This document shows positions 24,001-38,900 of a DNA stretch of 64,000 nt, piece after piece. The DNA lies in the NCBI GenBank assembly GCA_016584305.1, contig JACEEZ010011085.1:1-64000 (forward strand), written 5' to 3'. The first letter of the stretch is position 1. Each line of letters starts with the position of its first letter. The notes beneath the pieces were generated by a model. The model saw only the letters and a list, made by a program, of their open reading frames with translations. It was not told where the DNA came from and did no database searches. The translations under genes were made by a program, and so were the position numbers. Source of the stretch: Chionoecetes opilio (Eukaryota; Arthropoda; Malacostraca; Decapoda; Majidae).

Positions 24001-24786
24001 ATACTACTGTAACGCTTATAAAAGGAGTTTGAGGCTATTTATTGTGATACATCTGTATATTAAAAGTGTTTTTCATAGTTTCTTGTAAATTGTAGTGTTA
24101 TATCATAAATAAAGAATTTTCCTTATTATAATGCTTTATACCCTCGAAATGTGTTCTTTTCAATGATTTTAGCTAGTTATCGGTGAAATATAGCTTTTTT
24201 CCTACAAATTGAAGTGTACAAGCGTTTTTTTTTAGATTAATTTGCACCTATAAGTAGCTTACATTACATTAAGCTAATAAATAGAGGAGTAAGAGGTTAT
24301 TTATTGTGATATAACGTTGCATATTGCAAGCTTTTTTTATAGCTTCTTGTAAACTGTAGTTTATTTGTATATATACAAGTAGTTTTACTTTTCATATTGA
24401 TATATACCCATAAATGTAGTGTTTTCAATGATTTTAGCTAGTTATCAGTGCAGAGTTGTTGTTTTCTACAAATTGAAGTTTATTCCTCTATATCTGTCGC
24501 TAAATACTTTTTGATATTTGCTACAACTACATTTTACAAATTAATAGCTAAAAATATGTATTTTTCATGAAATTTAAGTTTAAATTTTTAAATTTATGAC
24601 AAAGTGTTGTAATGTAATTTCGGAAGGCAAAATATGTCGAAAATTGACATTATTCAGCCCTTTTTATGATAGAGAAATTTAAAATGTGGTATTATAGTGG
24701 TTTTCGTTAGAAAATGCTATTTTATACTACTGTAAGCTTATTAAAGGACTATGACACTATTTATTCTGATACAATTGTATATTTCA
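18053..24786 (+). repeat. AT-rich satellite, forward orientation, about 733-bp composite units
   Basis: Composite units start (ACAATTGTATATT or variant) at 18514, 19247, 19979, 21115 and so on, about 733 bp apart. The junction at 18053 restores the exact phase broken at 13900. An N at 20695 sits at the end of a 2.6-kb stretch that is then repeated. Sequence quality is moderate to good. No genes. Confidence 0.85.
20696..23295 (+). repeat. 2.6-kb repeat of 18095-20694 after an N
   Basis: Landmarks are displaced by about 2601 bp (for example the block starting at 18514 recurs at 21115), including private variants such as the ATTACGAGTG form of the unit start. The copy begins straight after the single N. 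This may be a true higher-order repeat or an unmerged contig overlap. Confidence 0.65.
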
Positions 24787-25025
24787 ATATATATATATAT
24801 TATATATATATATATATATGCACTCAGTATGAGCGCATACCCCCGGCCGAATATTTCATCAATTAGTTGCCATAGCAACACTTGTCGATAGATTTTATCC
24901 AAAATTAAATAATTCCCTTTCCTTATACCAAATAGATTTGGTATACCGAGTTTGGTCCAAATCTATTCGTAACTCTTCGAGAATTCCTGTACACTAACAA
25001 CAGACAGACAGACAGACAGACAGAC

Positions 25026-25060
<35 letters not shown>

Positions 25061-25102
25061 TCGGGGTGAAAACATAACCCCTCCAACTTCGTTGACGGAG
25101 GA
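24787..25102 (-). mobile_element. HINE-like repeat with (TA)n and (GACA)n, inverted
   Basis: Reading the minus strand: TCCTCCGTCAACGAAGTTGG ends at 25102, then a (CTGT)n tract with one CTAT interruption, TACGAATAGATTTGG, and ATGCGCTCATACTGAGTGC up to 24820. A (TA)n follows at 24787-24819. The satellite is forward to the left of the (TA)n and reverse to the right of the repeat. The mirror copy at 60975-61291 shares the CTAT interruption. Confidence 0.7.
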
Positions 25103-28100
25103 AACAACACATTTTGAGGGTATAAAGAATTATAAGAAGGAAATCATTTTTATTTATATTATTATTTTAATCATTATCAACACTACATTTTATGGGTTAT
25201 AGCAATATGAATAAGTAAAACTACTGTATATTAACAATAACGCTACAGTTTACAAGAAACTATGAAAAACGATTGCAATATCCGTTACATCACAATAAAT
25301 AACCCCTTACTCTTCTATTTTATAGCTTAATGTAATGTAAGCTACTTATAGGTGCAAATTATCTAAAAAAAGGATTGTATACTTCAATTTGTAGAAAAAC
25401 AGCTTTATATCACCAATAACTAGCTAAAATCATTGAAAAGAACACATTTTGAGGGTATAAAGCATTATCGTAAGGTAAATTCCTTCTATTTATGATATAA
25501 CACTACAATTTACAAGAGACTATGAAAAACACTGTAATATACAATTGTATCACAATATAGAGTATCAAACTCCTATTATAAGCTTACAGTAGTTTAAAAT
25601 AGCATTTTCTAACGAAAACACTATATACCACATTTTGAATTTCTCTATCAAAAAAAGGGCCTGAATAATGTCAAATTTCGACATTTTTTTAGCCTTTCAA
25701 AAATACATTAATATACTTGAAAAAAAGCTATTTTAAGATTAAAATTGATACATGAATTTCATGAAAAATACATATTTTTAGCTCTTAATATTGTAAAATA
25801 TAATTGTAGCAAATATCAAAAGCTATTTAGCTACCGATATAAATGAATATACTTCAATTTGTAGAAAAAAACAGCTCATCACTGATAACTAGCTAAAATC
25901 ATTATAAACACTACATTTTAAGGGTTTATAGCAATATGACAGAAAAACTACTTGTATATATACAATAACGCTACAGTTTACAAGAAACTATGAAAAACGC
26001 TTGCAATATACCGTTATATCACAATAAATAACCTCTTACTCTTCTATTTTATAGCTTAATGTAATGTAAGCTACTTATAGATGCAAATTATTCTAAAAAA
26101 AGGATTGTATACTTAAATTTGTAGAAAAACAGCTATTTATCAAACCCATAACTAGCTAAAATCATTGAAAAGAACACATTTTGAGGGTATAATTATCGTA
26201 TTATAATTATCGAAAGGTAAATTCCTTCTATTTGTGATATAACACTACAATTTACAAGAGACTGAAAAACACGTGTAATATACACTTGTATCACAATATA
26301 GAGTATAACTTCCTCTTATTAGCTTACAGAGTTTAAAATATCGCATTTCTAGACGAAAACAACTATAATACCACATTTTGAATTTCTCTATCAAAAAAAA
26401 GGTCTGAATAATGTCAATTTTCGGACATTTTTGGCTTTTCAAAAGATACATTAAAACCCTTGAAAAACGTTGTTTTTAAGATTCAAATTAATAACTTAAA
26501 TCTCATAAAAATACATATTTTCAAGCTCATAATCTTGTAAACTATAGTTGGTTTAAAAGCGCTGAATAATGTCAAATTTCGACATTTTTTAGGCCTTTCA
26601 AAAATTACATTAAAATACACTTGAAAAACGTTGTTTGAAGATTAAAATTTATACTTAATTTGATGAAAAACCCTATTTTTAGCTATTATTAAGTAAAATA
26701 TAAAGTGTGTAGAAATATCACAAGCTATTTAACTACGAAATAAGAATATACTTCAATTGAAGAAAAAAACAGCTCTTCACTGATAACTAGCTAAATCATT
26801 GGAAACACTACATTCTTATGGGAATAGCAAGATGAATTATAAAACTACTTGTATATATACATAACACTAACAGTTTTACAAGAAACACGATAAATGCTTA
26901 CAATATACCGTTATATCACAATAAATAACCTTCTTACTCTTCTCTTTGTTACTTCTTGGTAATGTAAGCTACTTATAGGTGCAAATTTTCTATAAGGATT
27001 GTATACTCAATTGTTGGAAACAGCTATATATTCCCGATCACCTACTAAAATCATTAAAGAGAACCATTTGAGGGTATAAAGCATTATTACAGTTAAATTC
27101 TTCTATTTATGATATAACATTACATACTACAAGAAATAATAAACACATGTATATACAATTGTATCACAATAGGGAGTCTCAAACTCCTATTTAAATACGC
27201 TTACAGTTAGTTTAAAATAGCATTTTCTAAAGAAACAACTATAAACCCATTTTATTTTCTCTATTAAATGGGCAGAAAATTGTCATTTACGTTATTTTTT
27301 AGCCCTTCAAAAATAATTACAAAAACTTGAATAAACGTTTTTTAAGATACATGTATACCTAAATACATGAACAATACAATATATTAGCTCATAATATTGT
27401 AAAATATATTGTGTAAAAGTGCAGATAATGTTCAAATCTCGACATTTTGTAGCCCTCTAAAATACATTAAAATACTTTAAAAACGTTGTTTTTAGATGTA
27501 AAATTGATACCGTAAATTTCATGAAAAATACATATTTTTTTAGCTCATAATATTATAAAATTAGGTTGTGTAAATTGCTAATAATGTCTGAATTTTTCGA
27601 CATTTTTTTAGCCTTTCAAATACATTAAAATACTTGAAAAAACATTGTGTTAAGATTCAAATGATCCTACTTGTCATGAAAATACATAATAAATTTAGCT
27701 AATCAATTGTGTAAAATATAGTTGTACAAATATCAAAATCTATTTAGCTACAGATTTAAGAAATATACTTCACTTGGTAGAAAACAAACTCTTCACTGAT
27801 ACCTTCCTAAAATCATTGAAAACCCTACATTTTATGGGTTTATAGCAATATTGATAGTAAACTACTTGTATATCTACATAACGTCAATCTTTAAAAACGC
27901 TCAGTTCAAGAAACTATGAAAAACGCTTGCAATATACCGTTACATCAGCACCAATAAAGATATCCTCTGTACTCTTCTATTTTATAGCTTAATGTAATGA
28001 TAAGCTCTTAATTATTCTAAATTTTGCAATTATTCTAAAAAAAGGATTGTATACACAATTTGTAGAAACAGCTTATATCCACCGATACTAGCTTAAATCT

Positions 28101-29905
28101 TGAAACAACACATTTGGAGGGTCTAAAGCATTATCGTAGGAAATTCCTCTATTTATGATATAACACTAAAATTTTAAAAGACTATGAAAAACACGTGATA
28201 ATATACAACATTGTATCACAATATAGGTATCAAACCTCCTATTATAAGCTTACAGTAGTTTAAAAGACATTTTTTTTAACGAAACCAAATATAATACCAT
28301 TTTTTGAATTTCTCTATCAAAAAAAAAAGGGTGTGAATAATGGCAATTTTCGACATTTTTAGCCTTTCAAAAATTATTAAACACTTGAAAAAAACGTTGT
28401 TTTTAGATTCACAATGAATACCTTAAATTTCATGAAATCATATTTTTTTAAGCTCATAATTTGTAAAGTATAGTTGTTAAAAGTGCAGAATAATGTCATA
28501 TTTCGACATTTTTTAGCCCTGCAAAATACTGAAATACTTGAAAAATGTTGTTTTTTAAATTAAATTGGACTACCTAAATTTCATAAAAAATACCATATTT
28601 TAGCTATTAATTTTGTTAAATATAATAATTGTAGCATATAAAAATCTATTCAGCTGCCGAATAAGGGAATATACTTTCAAGTGTGAAACAGCTCTTCACT
28701 GATACTAGCTAAAATCATTATAAACACTAACATTTTATGGGTTTTTTTGCAATATGATCAGTAATCTACTTTTATTGTACAATCCCGACAGTTTACAAGA
28801 CCTATGAAAAACCTTGCATATAACGTTATATCACATAATACACCTCTTTACTCCTTCTATTTTATAGCTTAATGTAATGTAAGCTAATTCTAGGGGCAAA
28901 TATTTCTAAAAAAAAGGATTGTATACTTCAAATTGTGGAAAACAGCTATTATCACCGTACTAGCTAAATCATTGAAAAGGAACACATGTTTGAGGTATAA
29001 AGCATTATCATCAGTTAAATTCCTTCTATTTATGATATAACACTACAATATACAAGAACTATGAAAAGCACGTGTAACATATCAATTGCATCACAATATG
29101 AGTCTAAACTCCTATTATAAGCTTTACAGTATTTTAAAAATAGCATTTTCTAACGACCAACTATAATCACATATTGAATTTCTCTATTAAAAAATGGGCA
29201 AGAATTTGTCAATTTTCGATATTTTTAGCCCTTCAAAAATACATAAAACACTTGAAAAACCGTTGTTTTTAAGATGAAAATTAATCCCAAATTCATGAAA
29301 AATACATATTTTCAGCGCATTAATATTGTAAAATTAGTTGTGTAAAAGTGCAGATAATGTCAAATCTCGACATTGTAGCCCCTTCTAAATACAATTAAAA
29401 ATACTTAAAAAATGTTGTTTTTAAGATTAAATATTGAGTACCTAAATTTTTTTGATGAAAAATAACATATATAAGCGGAATAATTATTTAAAATATGTTG
29501 TGTAAAAGTGGTTAATTGTCAATTTCGACATTTTTTAGCCCCTTCAAAATAACTTAAATACTGAAAAAAACATTGTTTTTAAGATTAAATAGATCATCCA
29601 TTCATGAAAATACCTATATATACTATTAATTTTGTAAAATAATTCGTTGTAGCAAATATCAAAGCTGTTTAGCTACGAATATAAAGAATATATTTCAATT
29701 TGTAGAAAAAAAAAACTCTTCACGATACTTGCTAAAATCATGGAAAAACACCTACATTTTTTATATGTGTTATAGCAGATGATATGTAAATCTTGTTATA
29801 TTAAATAGCTACAGTTTAAAGAAACGATGAAAAACGCTTGCAGTAAAGCATTATACACAATAAATAACCTCTTACCTTCTATTTAATGACTTAATTTAAT
29901 GTTAA
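25103..29905 (-). repeat. AT-rich satellite, reverse orientation, noisy consensus
   Basis: The same satellite in the opposite orientation (CAAGAAACTATGAAAAACG on the plus strand). Units of the 262-bp type alternate with runs of the 156-bp type (about 26400-27700 and 28300-29640). Single-base losses are frequent compared with the clean copies after 53.6 kb, so unit lengths vary. Mirror of about 56150-60970. No genes. Confidence 0.85.
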
Positions 29906-29996
29906 GCTTACTTAAGTATACTAATATTTAATATAATTATTATTAAAATATTAATAATATACATAAATTATTAAGGTATTAATGTAAGCTACTTTA
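29906..29996. repeat. AT-only switch segment between satellite orientations
   Basis: About 90 bp of A and T (AATATTTAATATAATTATTA and similar) flanked by GTAAGCT(T)ACTT words. Satellite is reverse before it and forward after it. The complement of this segment is at 56047-56140 in the other palindrome arm. Confidence 0.75.
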
Positions 29997-32900
29997 TGTA
30001 ATGCTTTATACCCTCAAATGTGTTCTTTTCATGATTTTAGCTAGTTATCGTGATATATAGCTGTTTTCCTACATTGATGTATACAATCTTTTTTTAGCAA
30101 TAATTTGCACCCCCACACATGGCCACCCATAAGTAGCTTACATACTTAAGCTAATAAATAGGAAGAGTTGAGGTTGTATCTTCTTTGTGCTATAACGGTA
30201 TATTGCAAGCGTGTTCATAGTTTTCTTGTAACTGTAGGCGGTATTGATATATACAAGTAGTTTTTACTTATCTATGCTATAAACCCATAAAAGTAGTGTT
30301 TTCAAGATATTAGCTATTTATCGGTGATATATAGCTGTTTTCCTACAACATTGAAGTATAAAATCCGCTTTTTAAATAATTTGCACCTATAGTAGCTTAC
30401 CTTCCTTAATCTATTAAATATAAGTTTAAGTAGGTTTTTATTGTGAATATAACGTATATTGCAACGTTTTTCATAGTTTCTTCTCCTAAACCTGTACGTG
30501 ATTGTATATATACAAGTAATTTTACTAATCATATTGCTATAAACCTAAAATGTAGTGTTTTTGCAATGATTTTAGCTAGTTTATCAGTATTATATAGATC
30601 TGTTTTCCTACAAATTCTCAAGTATAAAATCCTCTTTTTAGATAATTTTGCACCTATAAGTAGCTTACATTACATTAAACTATTAGAATAGAGATAAGCG
30701 GTTATTTATTGTGATATAACGGTATTGCAAGGCATTTTTCATAGTTCTTGTAACTGTACGTTATTGTATATATAAAAGTAGTTTTACTTATATATTGCTA
30801 TCACCATAATGTAGTGGTTTTCAATGATTTAGCTAGTTTTCGTGAAGAGGTTTTTTTTTCTACAACTTGAAGTCTATTCTTTATATCTGTAGCTCTACTT
30901 TTTATAATTGCTACAACTATACTCTTTACAAAATAATAGCTAGAAATATTTATTTTTCTCATGAAATTTTAGATATCAATTTTAATCTAAACATGTTTTT
31001 TTCAAGTATTTTAATGTATTTTTGCAAGGCTAAAAATGTCGAAATTACGACATTATGCGCACTTTACCCAAATATATTTTACGAATGTTATGTACGCTAA
31101 AATATGTATTTTCATGAAATTTAAGGTATCAATTTTATCTTAAAACAAACGTTGTTTCAAGGTGTTTTCTAATGTATTTCTCTGAAAGCCTAAAATGTGT
31201 CGAAATTTAACATTATTCAGCACTTTTACAAATATATTTACATATTATGAGCTTAAATGTGTATTTCTCATGAAAATTACGTATCATTTTTAATCTTAGA
31301 AACAACGTTTTCAATGTTTTAATGTATTTTTGAAGGTGCTAAAAATGTCGAAAATTTGACATTATTCAGCCCTTTTTTTGATAGAAGAAATTCAAAATGT
31401 GGAATGATTGTTTTTTCGTGAGAATTGCTATTTTAACTTACTCGAGTAAGCCCAAATAGGAGTTTTGGACTCTATATTGTGATACAATTGTATATTATAC
31501 GTGTTTTTCATAGTATCCTTTTTAATTGTAGTGTTATTCATTCATAGAGGAATTTACCTTATTATAATGCTTTATACCCAAAATGGTGTCCTTTTCAATG
31601 ATTTTAGCTAGTTTATATCGTGATATATAGCTGTTTTCCCTACAATTGGAAGTATACATCCTTTTTTTTAGAATAATTTTGCACCTTTAAGTAGCTTACA
31701 TTACAATTAAGCTATTAAATAGAAGCGTAGAGGTTATTTTAATTATATATACGGTATATTACCAAGCGTTTTTCATAGTTCTTGTAAACTTTAGCGATTA
31801 TTGTATATATACAAGTAGTTTTACTTATTATATTGCTATAACCCATAAAATGTGTGTTTTCATGATTTTAGCTGTATCGGTGATATATAGCTGTTTTTCC
31901 TACAAATTGAATTAAAAATCCTCTTTTTATAATTTGCACCTATAAGATAGCTTACATTACATTAACGCTATTAAATATAGTTAGAGTTTTATGTTTATTG
32001 TGATAGAACGTTATTGCTAAGCGTTATTCATAGTTTCTTCTAACTGTAGCGTGATTGTATATATACAAGTAGTTTTACTAAGCATATGCTATAAACCCAT
32101 AAAATTATGGTTTGCAATGTCTTATAGCTAGTTATCAGGGATATATGCTGTTTTTCCAACATTGAGTATAAAATCCACCTTTTTAGAATAAATTTGCCCT
32201 ATAAGTAGCATACATTACTTTACGCTATTAAATAGAAGAGTAAGAGGTTATTATTGTGATATAACGGTATAGCATTGCAGCATTTTTCATAGTTTCTTGT
32301 AAACTAGTAGCGTTATTGTACTTATACACGATAGTTTTTAACTTATCATAATTTTGCTATAACCCATAAAATGTAGTGTTTTCAATGAGTTTAGCTAGTT
32401 ACAGTAAGAGTTTTTTATTCTACAATTGAAGTATATTTCTTTAATCGTAGCTAAATAGCTTTTTTATATTTGCTACACTATTTTACTAAAATAAATAGCT
32501 AAAAATATGTATTTTTCATGAATATTAGATATCATTTTATCTTAAAACCTGTTTTGTTCAGTATTTTATGTTTTTTTGCAAGGCTTAAAAAATTTCGATA
32601 TAGACATTACTCAGGCACTTTTACAACAATATATTTTCAATGTTTGAGCTAAAAATATGTATTTTTCATGAATTAGGTATCGACTTTTAATCTAAACAAC
32701 GTTTTTTTCAAGTGTTTTAAATGTCTTTTTGAAAGCCAAATGTGTCGAAATTTAACATTTTTCAGCACTTTTTACAAAAATATATTATACATATTATGAG
32801 CTTAAAATGTGTATTCTTATCATGAAATTACGTATCATTTTAATCTTAGAAACCACGTTTTTTTTCAAATTTTAATGTATTTTTGAAGGGCTAAAATGTC

Positions 32901-35900
32901 GAAAATTGACATTTTCCCCCTTTTTTTGAAGAGAATTCAAATGTGGAATTTTGTTGGTTTTCACGAGTGAAAATTGCTATTTTAAATTACTGGTAGCTAT
33001 AATAGAGTTTGAGACTCTATTTGTGATACAATTGTATATTTCGTGTTTTCATAGTATCTTTTTAATTGTATTGTTATTCATTAATGAAGGAATTTACCTT
33101 ATGATAAATGTTTATACCTTCCAAATGTTGTTCCTTTCATGATTTTAGCTAGTTAATCGTGGAGATTAGCTGTTTTTCCTACAAATTGAAGTATATACTC
33201 TTTTTTTAGAATAATTTGCACCTATAAGTAGCTTTACATTACATTAAGCTATTAAATAACAGTAGAGGTTATTTATTAGATATACGGTATATTACAAGCG
33301 TTTTTCATAGTTTCTTGTAAACTCTAGCGTTATTGTATATAGACAAATTAGTTTACTTATTATAATTGCTATAAACCCATAAAATGTATGTTTTCAATGA
33401 TTTTGCTAGTTATCCTGATATATAAGCTGTTTTCCTACAAATTGAAGTATAAAATCCTTTTTTATAGAATAATTTTGCACTCTATAGGTATGTGTACATT
33501 TATTAAGGCCTATTAAATAGAGAGTAAGAACGTTATTTATTGTGATTAACGGTTTATTGCAAGCGTTTTTCATAGTTTTTCTTGTAAACTGTAGCGTTAT
33601 TGTAATATACAAGATAGTTTACTTTATCCTCTTGTATACACCCTAAATTAGGATTTTCATGAAGATAGCGATTTATCGGTGATATATAGCCTCGTTTCCC
33701 TTTCAATTGATGTTAACATCCCTCTTTTTAGAAAAATTTGCACCTATAAGTAGCTTACATTACATTAAGCTATTACATAGAAGAGTAAGAGGTTCATTAA
33801 TTGTGATATAACGGTATATTGCAAGCGTTTTTTTTCATAGTTTCTTCTAACTGAGCGTGGATTGTAATATACAAAGTAGTTTACTATCATATTGCTTAAA
33901 CCCTTAATGTAGTGTTTTAATGATTTTAGCTAGTTATCAAGTGATATATAGCTGTTTTCTTACAATTGAAGTATAAAATCCTCATTTTTGAATAATTTGC
34001 ACCCTATAAGTGCTTACATTACATTAAGCTATTAAATAAAAGAGTAAGAGGTTATTTATGTGAATAAACGGTATATTGGGCAAGCGTTTTTTTCATAGTT
34101 TTTTTTTTTTCTGTAAACTGTACGTTATTGTATATATACAAGTGTTTATACTTATCATATTGCTATAAACCCATAAAATGTAGTGTTTTCAATGATATTT
34201 AGCTATTTTCGGTTGATATATAGTTTGTTTTCCTACAAATGAAGTATAAAATCCTCTTTTTAGAATAATTTGCACCTATAAGAAGTAGCTTACATATAGG
34301 AGCTATTCATAAAAGAGTAAGAGGTTATTAATTGTGATATAACGGTATATTGCAAGCGTTTTTTCATAGTTTCTTCTAAACTTTAGCGTTATCTTATATA
34401 TACAGTAGTTTTACTTATTATTGTGCTATAAACCCATAAAATGTAGTGTTTTTCACGATTTTGCTAGTTTTTCAGTGATATATAGCTGTTTTCCTACAAT
34501 TGAAGTTATAAAATCCTTTTTTTTAGATATTTGCACTAGAAGTGCTTATTACATTAAGACTACTTAACTAGAAGAGTAAGAGTTATTTTATTGTATATAA
34601 CTGTATATTGCAAAGCGTTTTTCATAGTTTCGTTCCTAAACTGTAGCGTTATTGTATATATACGGTAGTTTTACTCATCCTATTGCTAGAAATCCATAAA
34701 ATGTGTGTTTTCAATATATTAGCTATTTCGGTTATATATTGCTTTTTTTCTACAAATTGAAGTTAAAATCCATTTTTAGAAATTTAAACCTATAAGTAGC
34801 TTAACATACATTAAGCTATTAAATGCGGAGTAAGAGGTTATTTATTGTGAATAACGGTATCTTGCCAGCGTTTGTCATAGTTTTCTGCTAAACTGTAGAG
34901 TGATTGTATATAACAGTCTTTTACTTATCATATTGCGATAAACCCCATAAAGGTAGTGTCTTCAACAATGATTTTAGCTAGTTTATCAGTGATATATAGT
35001 GTTTTCCCAAAATTGAAGTATAAAATCCTCTTTTAGAATAATTTGACCTATAAGTAGCTTAACATTCTTAAGCTAATAATAGAATAGTAAGTTTATTTAT
35101 TGTATATAACGTATATTGCATCAGTTTTTTCATAGATGTCTTGTAAACGGTAGCTTTATTATATCTATACAAGGTAGTTTTCCTTATTATTAGGGTTATA
35201 AACCCAAAATGTAGTTTTTTTTCATGATTTTATAGCTATTTTATCAGTGATATATAGCTGTTTTCCTACAAATTGAGTATAATCCTCTTTTTAGAAATAA
35301 TTTCACCTATAATAGCTTACATTAACATTTCAGCTATAATAGGAATAGTAAAGAGTGTTATTTATTGTGATATAACGGTATATTTCTCAAGCGTTTTTTC
35401 ATAGTTTCTTGTTACACTGTGAGTTATTTGTTATATAAAAGTAGTTTTACTTATCATATTGCTAAACCCATAAATGTAGTGTTTTCCATGATCTTAGCAA
35501 TTTATCGTGATATCTAGCGGTTCGCCTACAAATCGTTGATGAATCATCCTTTTTCTAGAATAATTTACCCTTAAGTAGCTTCATTACATTCACTATACAT
35601 AGAGGAGTAAAGAGGTTTTTATTGTGATATACCGGTATATTGGCAAGCGTTTTCCAGAGTTTTCTTGTAAAGCTGTAGCGTTATTGTATAAAAGTAGTTT
35701 TACTTATCATATTGCTATAAACCCTTAAATGTAGTGTTTTCATGATATTAGCTATTTATCGTGAAAATACATAGCTATTTTCCTACAAATTGAAGTATAA
35801 ATAAGCTTTTTAGATTATTTGCACTATAAGTACTTACATTACATTAAGGATATAAATAGAAGAGTAAAGGATATTTTATTGTGATATAACGGTATAATTG

Positions 35901-38900
35901 CCAGCGTTGTTCATAGTTTCTTCTAAACTGTCGCGTTAATTATATATATCAAGTAGTTTACTTATTAATATTGCATAAACCCATAAAATGTAGTGTTTCA
36001 TGATATTAGCTATTTATTCGGTGATATATAGCTGTTTCCACAACTTGAAGTTCAAATCCTCTTTTTAGAATAATTTGGTACTATAAGTAGCTTACATTAC
36101 ATTATCTATTAATATCAGAGTCAGAGGTATTTATTGTGATATAACGTAATATTACAAGCGTTTTTTCATAGTTTTTTCTTCTAAACTGTACCGTTATGTA
36201 TATATACAAGTAGTTTTTACTTATTATATTGCTAATAGAACCCATAATGTAGGGTTTTTCATATGATTTTAGCTAGTTTATCGTGATTCTAGCTGTTTTC
36301 CTACAAAATTGAAGTATAAATCCTCTTTTAGAGTAATTTGCCACCTATAAGTAGCTTAGCATACATTAAGCTATTAATAGAAGATGTAGAGGTTATTTAT
36401 TGGATATCACGTATATTGCAACGTTTTTTCATAGTTCTTGTAAACTGTAGTGTCAATGTATATATACAAGTAGTTTTACTTATCATATTGCTATAACCCA
36501 TAAATGTAGTGTTTTCAATGATATTAGCTATTTAATCGGTGATCATATGCTGTTTTCCAACAAATTGAAGTATAAAATCCTCTTTTTAGAATAATTTGAA
36601 CCTATAAGTAGCTTACATTACATTATAGCTATTAATAGACGGTAAGGGTTTATTTTTTGTGGATATAACGGTACTTCAACATTTTTCATAGTTTCTTCTT
36701 GAAACTGTAGCGTTATTGATATATATACAAGTATTTTGATAACTATCATAAATGCTATAAACCATAAAATGTATGTTTTCACAATGATTTTAAGCTAGTT
36801 TAATCATGAAGAGGTTTTTTTCTCAATCTGAAGTATATTTCTTTATATCTGTAGCTAATAAGCTTTTATATTTGTGCTACAACTATATTTTACAAAATTA
36901 TAGCTAAAAATTGTATTTTTCATGAAATTTAGATATCAATTTTAATTCTTAAAAAAAAAAATGTGTTTTCAAGTATTTTAATGTATTTTTGAGGCTAAAA
37001 ATGTGAAGATTAGACATTATTCAGGCACTTTACACCTTATTGTACAATGTTATGACTAAAAATATGTATTTGTTCTTGAAATTTAGTATCAATTTTAATC
37101 TTAAAAACACGTTTTTTCAAGTGTTTTAATGTATTTTTTGAAAGCCTAAAATGTGTCGAATTTAACATTATTCGCCTTTTACAAAAATATATTATAACTA
37201 TTATGGCTTAAAATGTGTATTATCATGAAAATTACGCTATCAATTTTTTATCTAGAACAACGTTTTTTTCAATGTTTTATGTATTTTTGAGGGCTAAAAT
37301 GTCAAAATTGACATATTCACGCCCTTTTTTTTTATAGAGAAATTCAAAATGTGGAATTATTGTTGTTTTCGTGAGAAATTGCTATTTTAATTACTGTAAG
37401 CTATATAGGAGTTGTGAGACTCTATATTAGATACCATTGATATTATACTTGTGTTTCATAGTATCTTTTTAATTGTAGTGTTATATTATTAATAGAAGGA
37501 ATTTTACCTTATGATAATGCTTTATACCTACAAACATGGTGTTCTTTTCAATGATTTTAGCTGTAGTTATCGGTGATATATAGCTGTTTTTCCTACACTC
37601 GAGTATACATCCTTTTTTTAGAAGATTTGCCCTATAAGTAGCTTACATACTTAAGCTATTAAATAGACAGAGTAAGAGTTTTTATTTTTTTTTTAAAATG
37701 ATATAACGTAATTTACAGCGTTTTTCATAGTTTTCTGTAAACGCTAGCGTTATTTGTATATATAAAAGTAGTTTTACTTTATTTTTGCTATAACCCTAAA
37801 ATGTAGTGTTTTCATGATTTTAGGCTATTATCAGTGGATATATATAGTTTTTCCTACAAATTGAAGTATAAAATCCTTTTATAGAATATTTTGCACCTGC
37901 TTATTAGCTTTACATTATATTAAGCGTATTAAATAGAAGAGTAAGACGTTATTTATTCTGACTATAACGGTATAATTGCAAGCGTTTTTTCATAGTTTTT
38001 CTTGTAAACTGTAGCGTTTATGTATATATACAAGTGTTTTTACTTATCCTACTTGCTTAAACCCGACAATTTAGGATTTTCCAATGATATATAGCTATTA
38101 TCGGTGATATATATAGCTGTTTTTCCTTCAATTGATGTATAAAATCCTCTTTTAGAAAAATTTGCCACTATAAGCACCTTAATTACATTAAGCTATAAAT
38201 GAAGAGTAGAGGTTATTTTTTTGTGATATAACGGTATATTGCAAGCGTTTTTCATAGTTTCTTCTAACTGTAGCGATGCTTGTATATATACATAGTAGTT
38301 TTACTTATTCATATTTGCTATAAACCCATAAAATGTAGTGTTTTCATTATATTTTAGCTAGTTATCAGTGATATATAGCCTAGCTGGTTTCTACAAATTG
38401 AATGTATACATCCGGCTTTTTAGAATAATTTGCACCTATACGTATCTTACATTACATAAGGCTATTAATAAAAGAAGTAAGAGGTTATTTTTGTGATATA
38501 CGTGTAATATTGAAGCGTTTTGCATAGTTCTTGTAAACTGTAGCGTTATTGTATATATCCAAGTATTTTACTTATCATTTCTATAAACCCATAAAATGTA
38601 GTGTTTTTCAATGATATTAGCTATTTTCATCGGTGATATATGTTGTTTCCTACAAATTAATTATAAATCCTCTTTTTTTAGAATAATTTGCACCTAAAGT
38701 AGCATACATTATATTAAGCTATTAAATAATAAAGAGTAAGAGTTTATTTATTGTGATATAACAGGTATATTGCAAGCGTTTTCATAGTTTCTTCTAACTG
38801 TATCGTTTCTTTATATAACAAAGTAGTTTTACTTATTATATTGCTATAAACCCATAAACATGTAGTGTTTTCATATGATTTTCTCTAGTTATCAGTGTAT

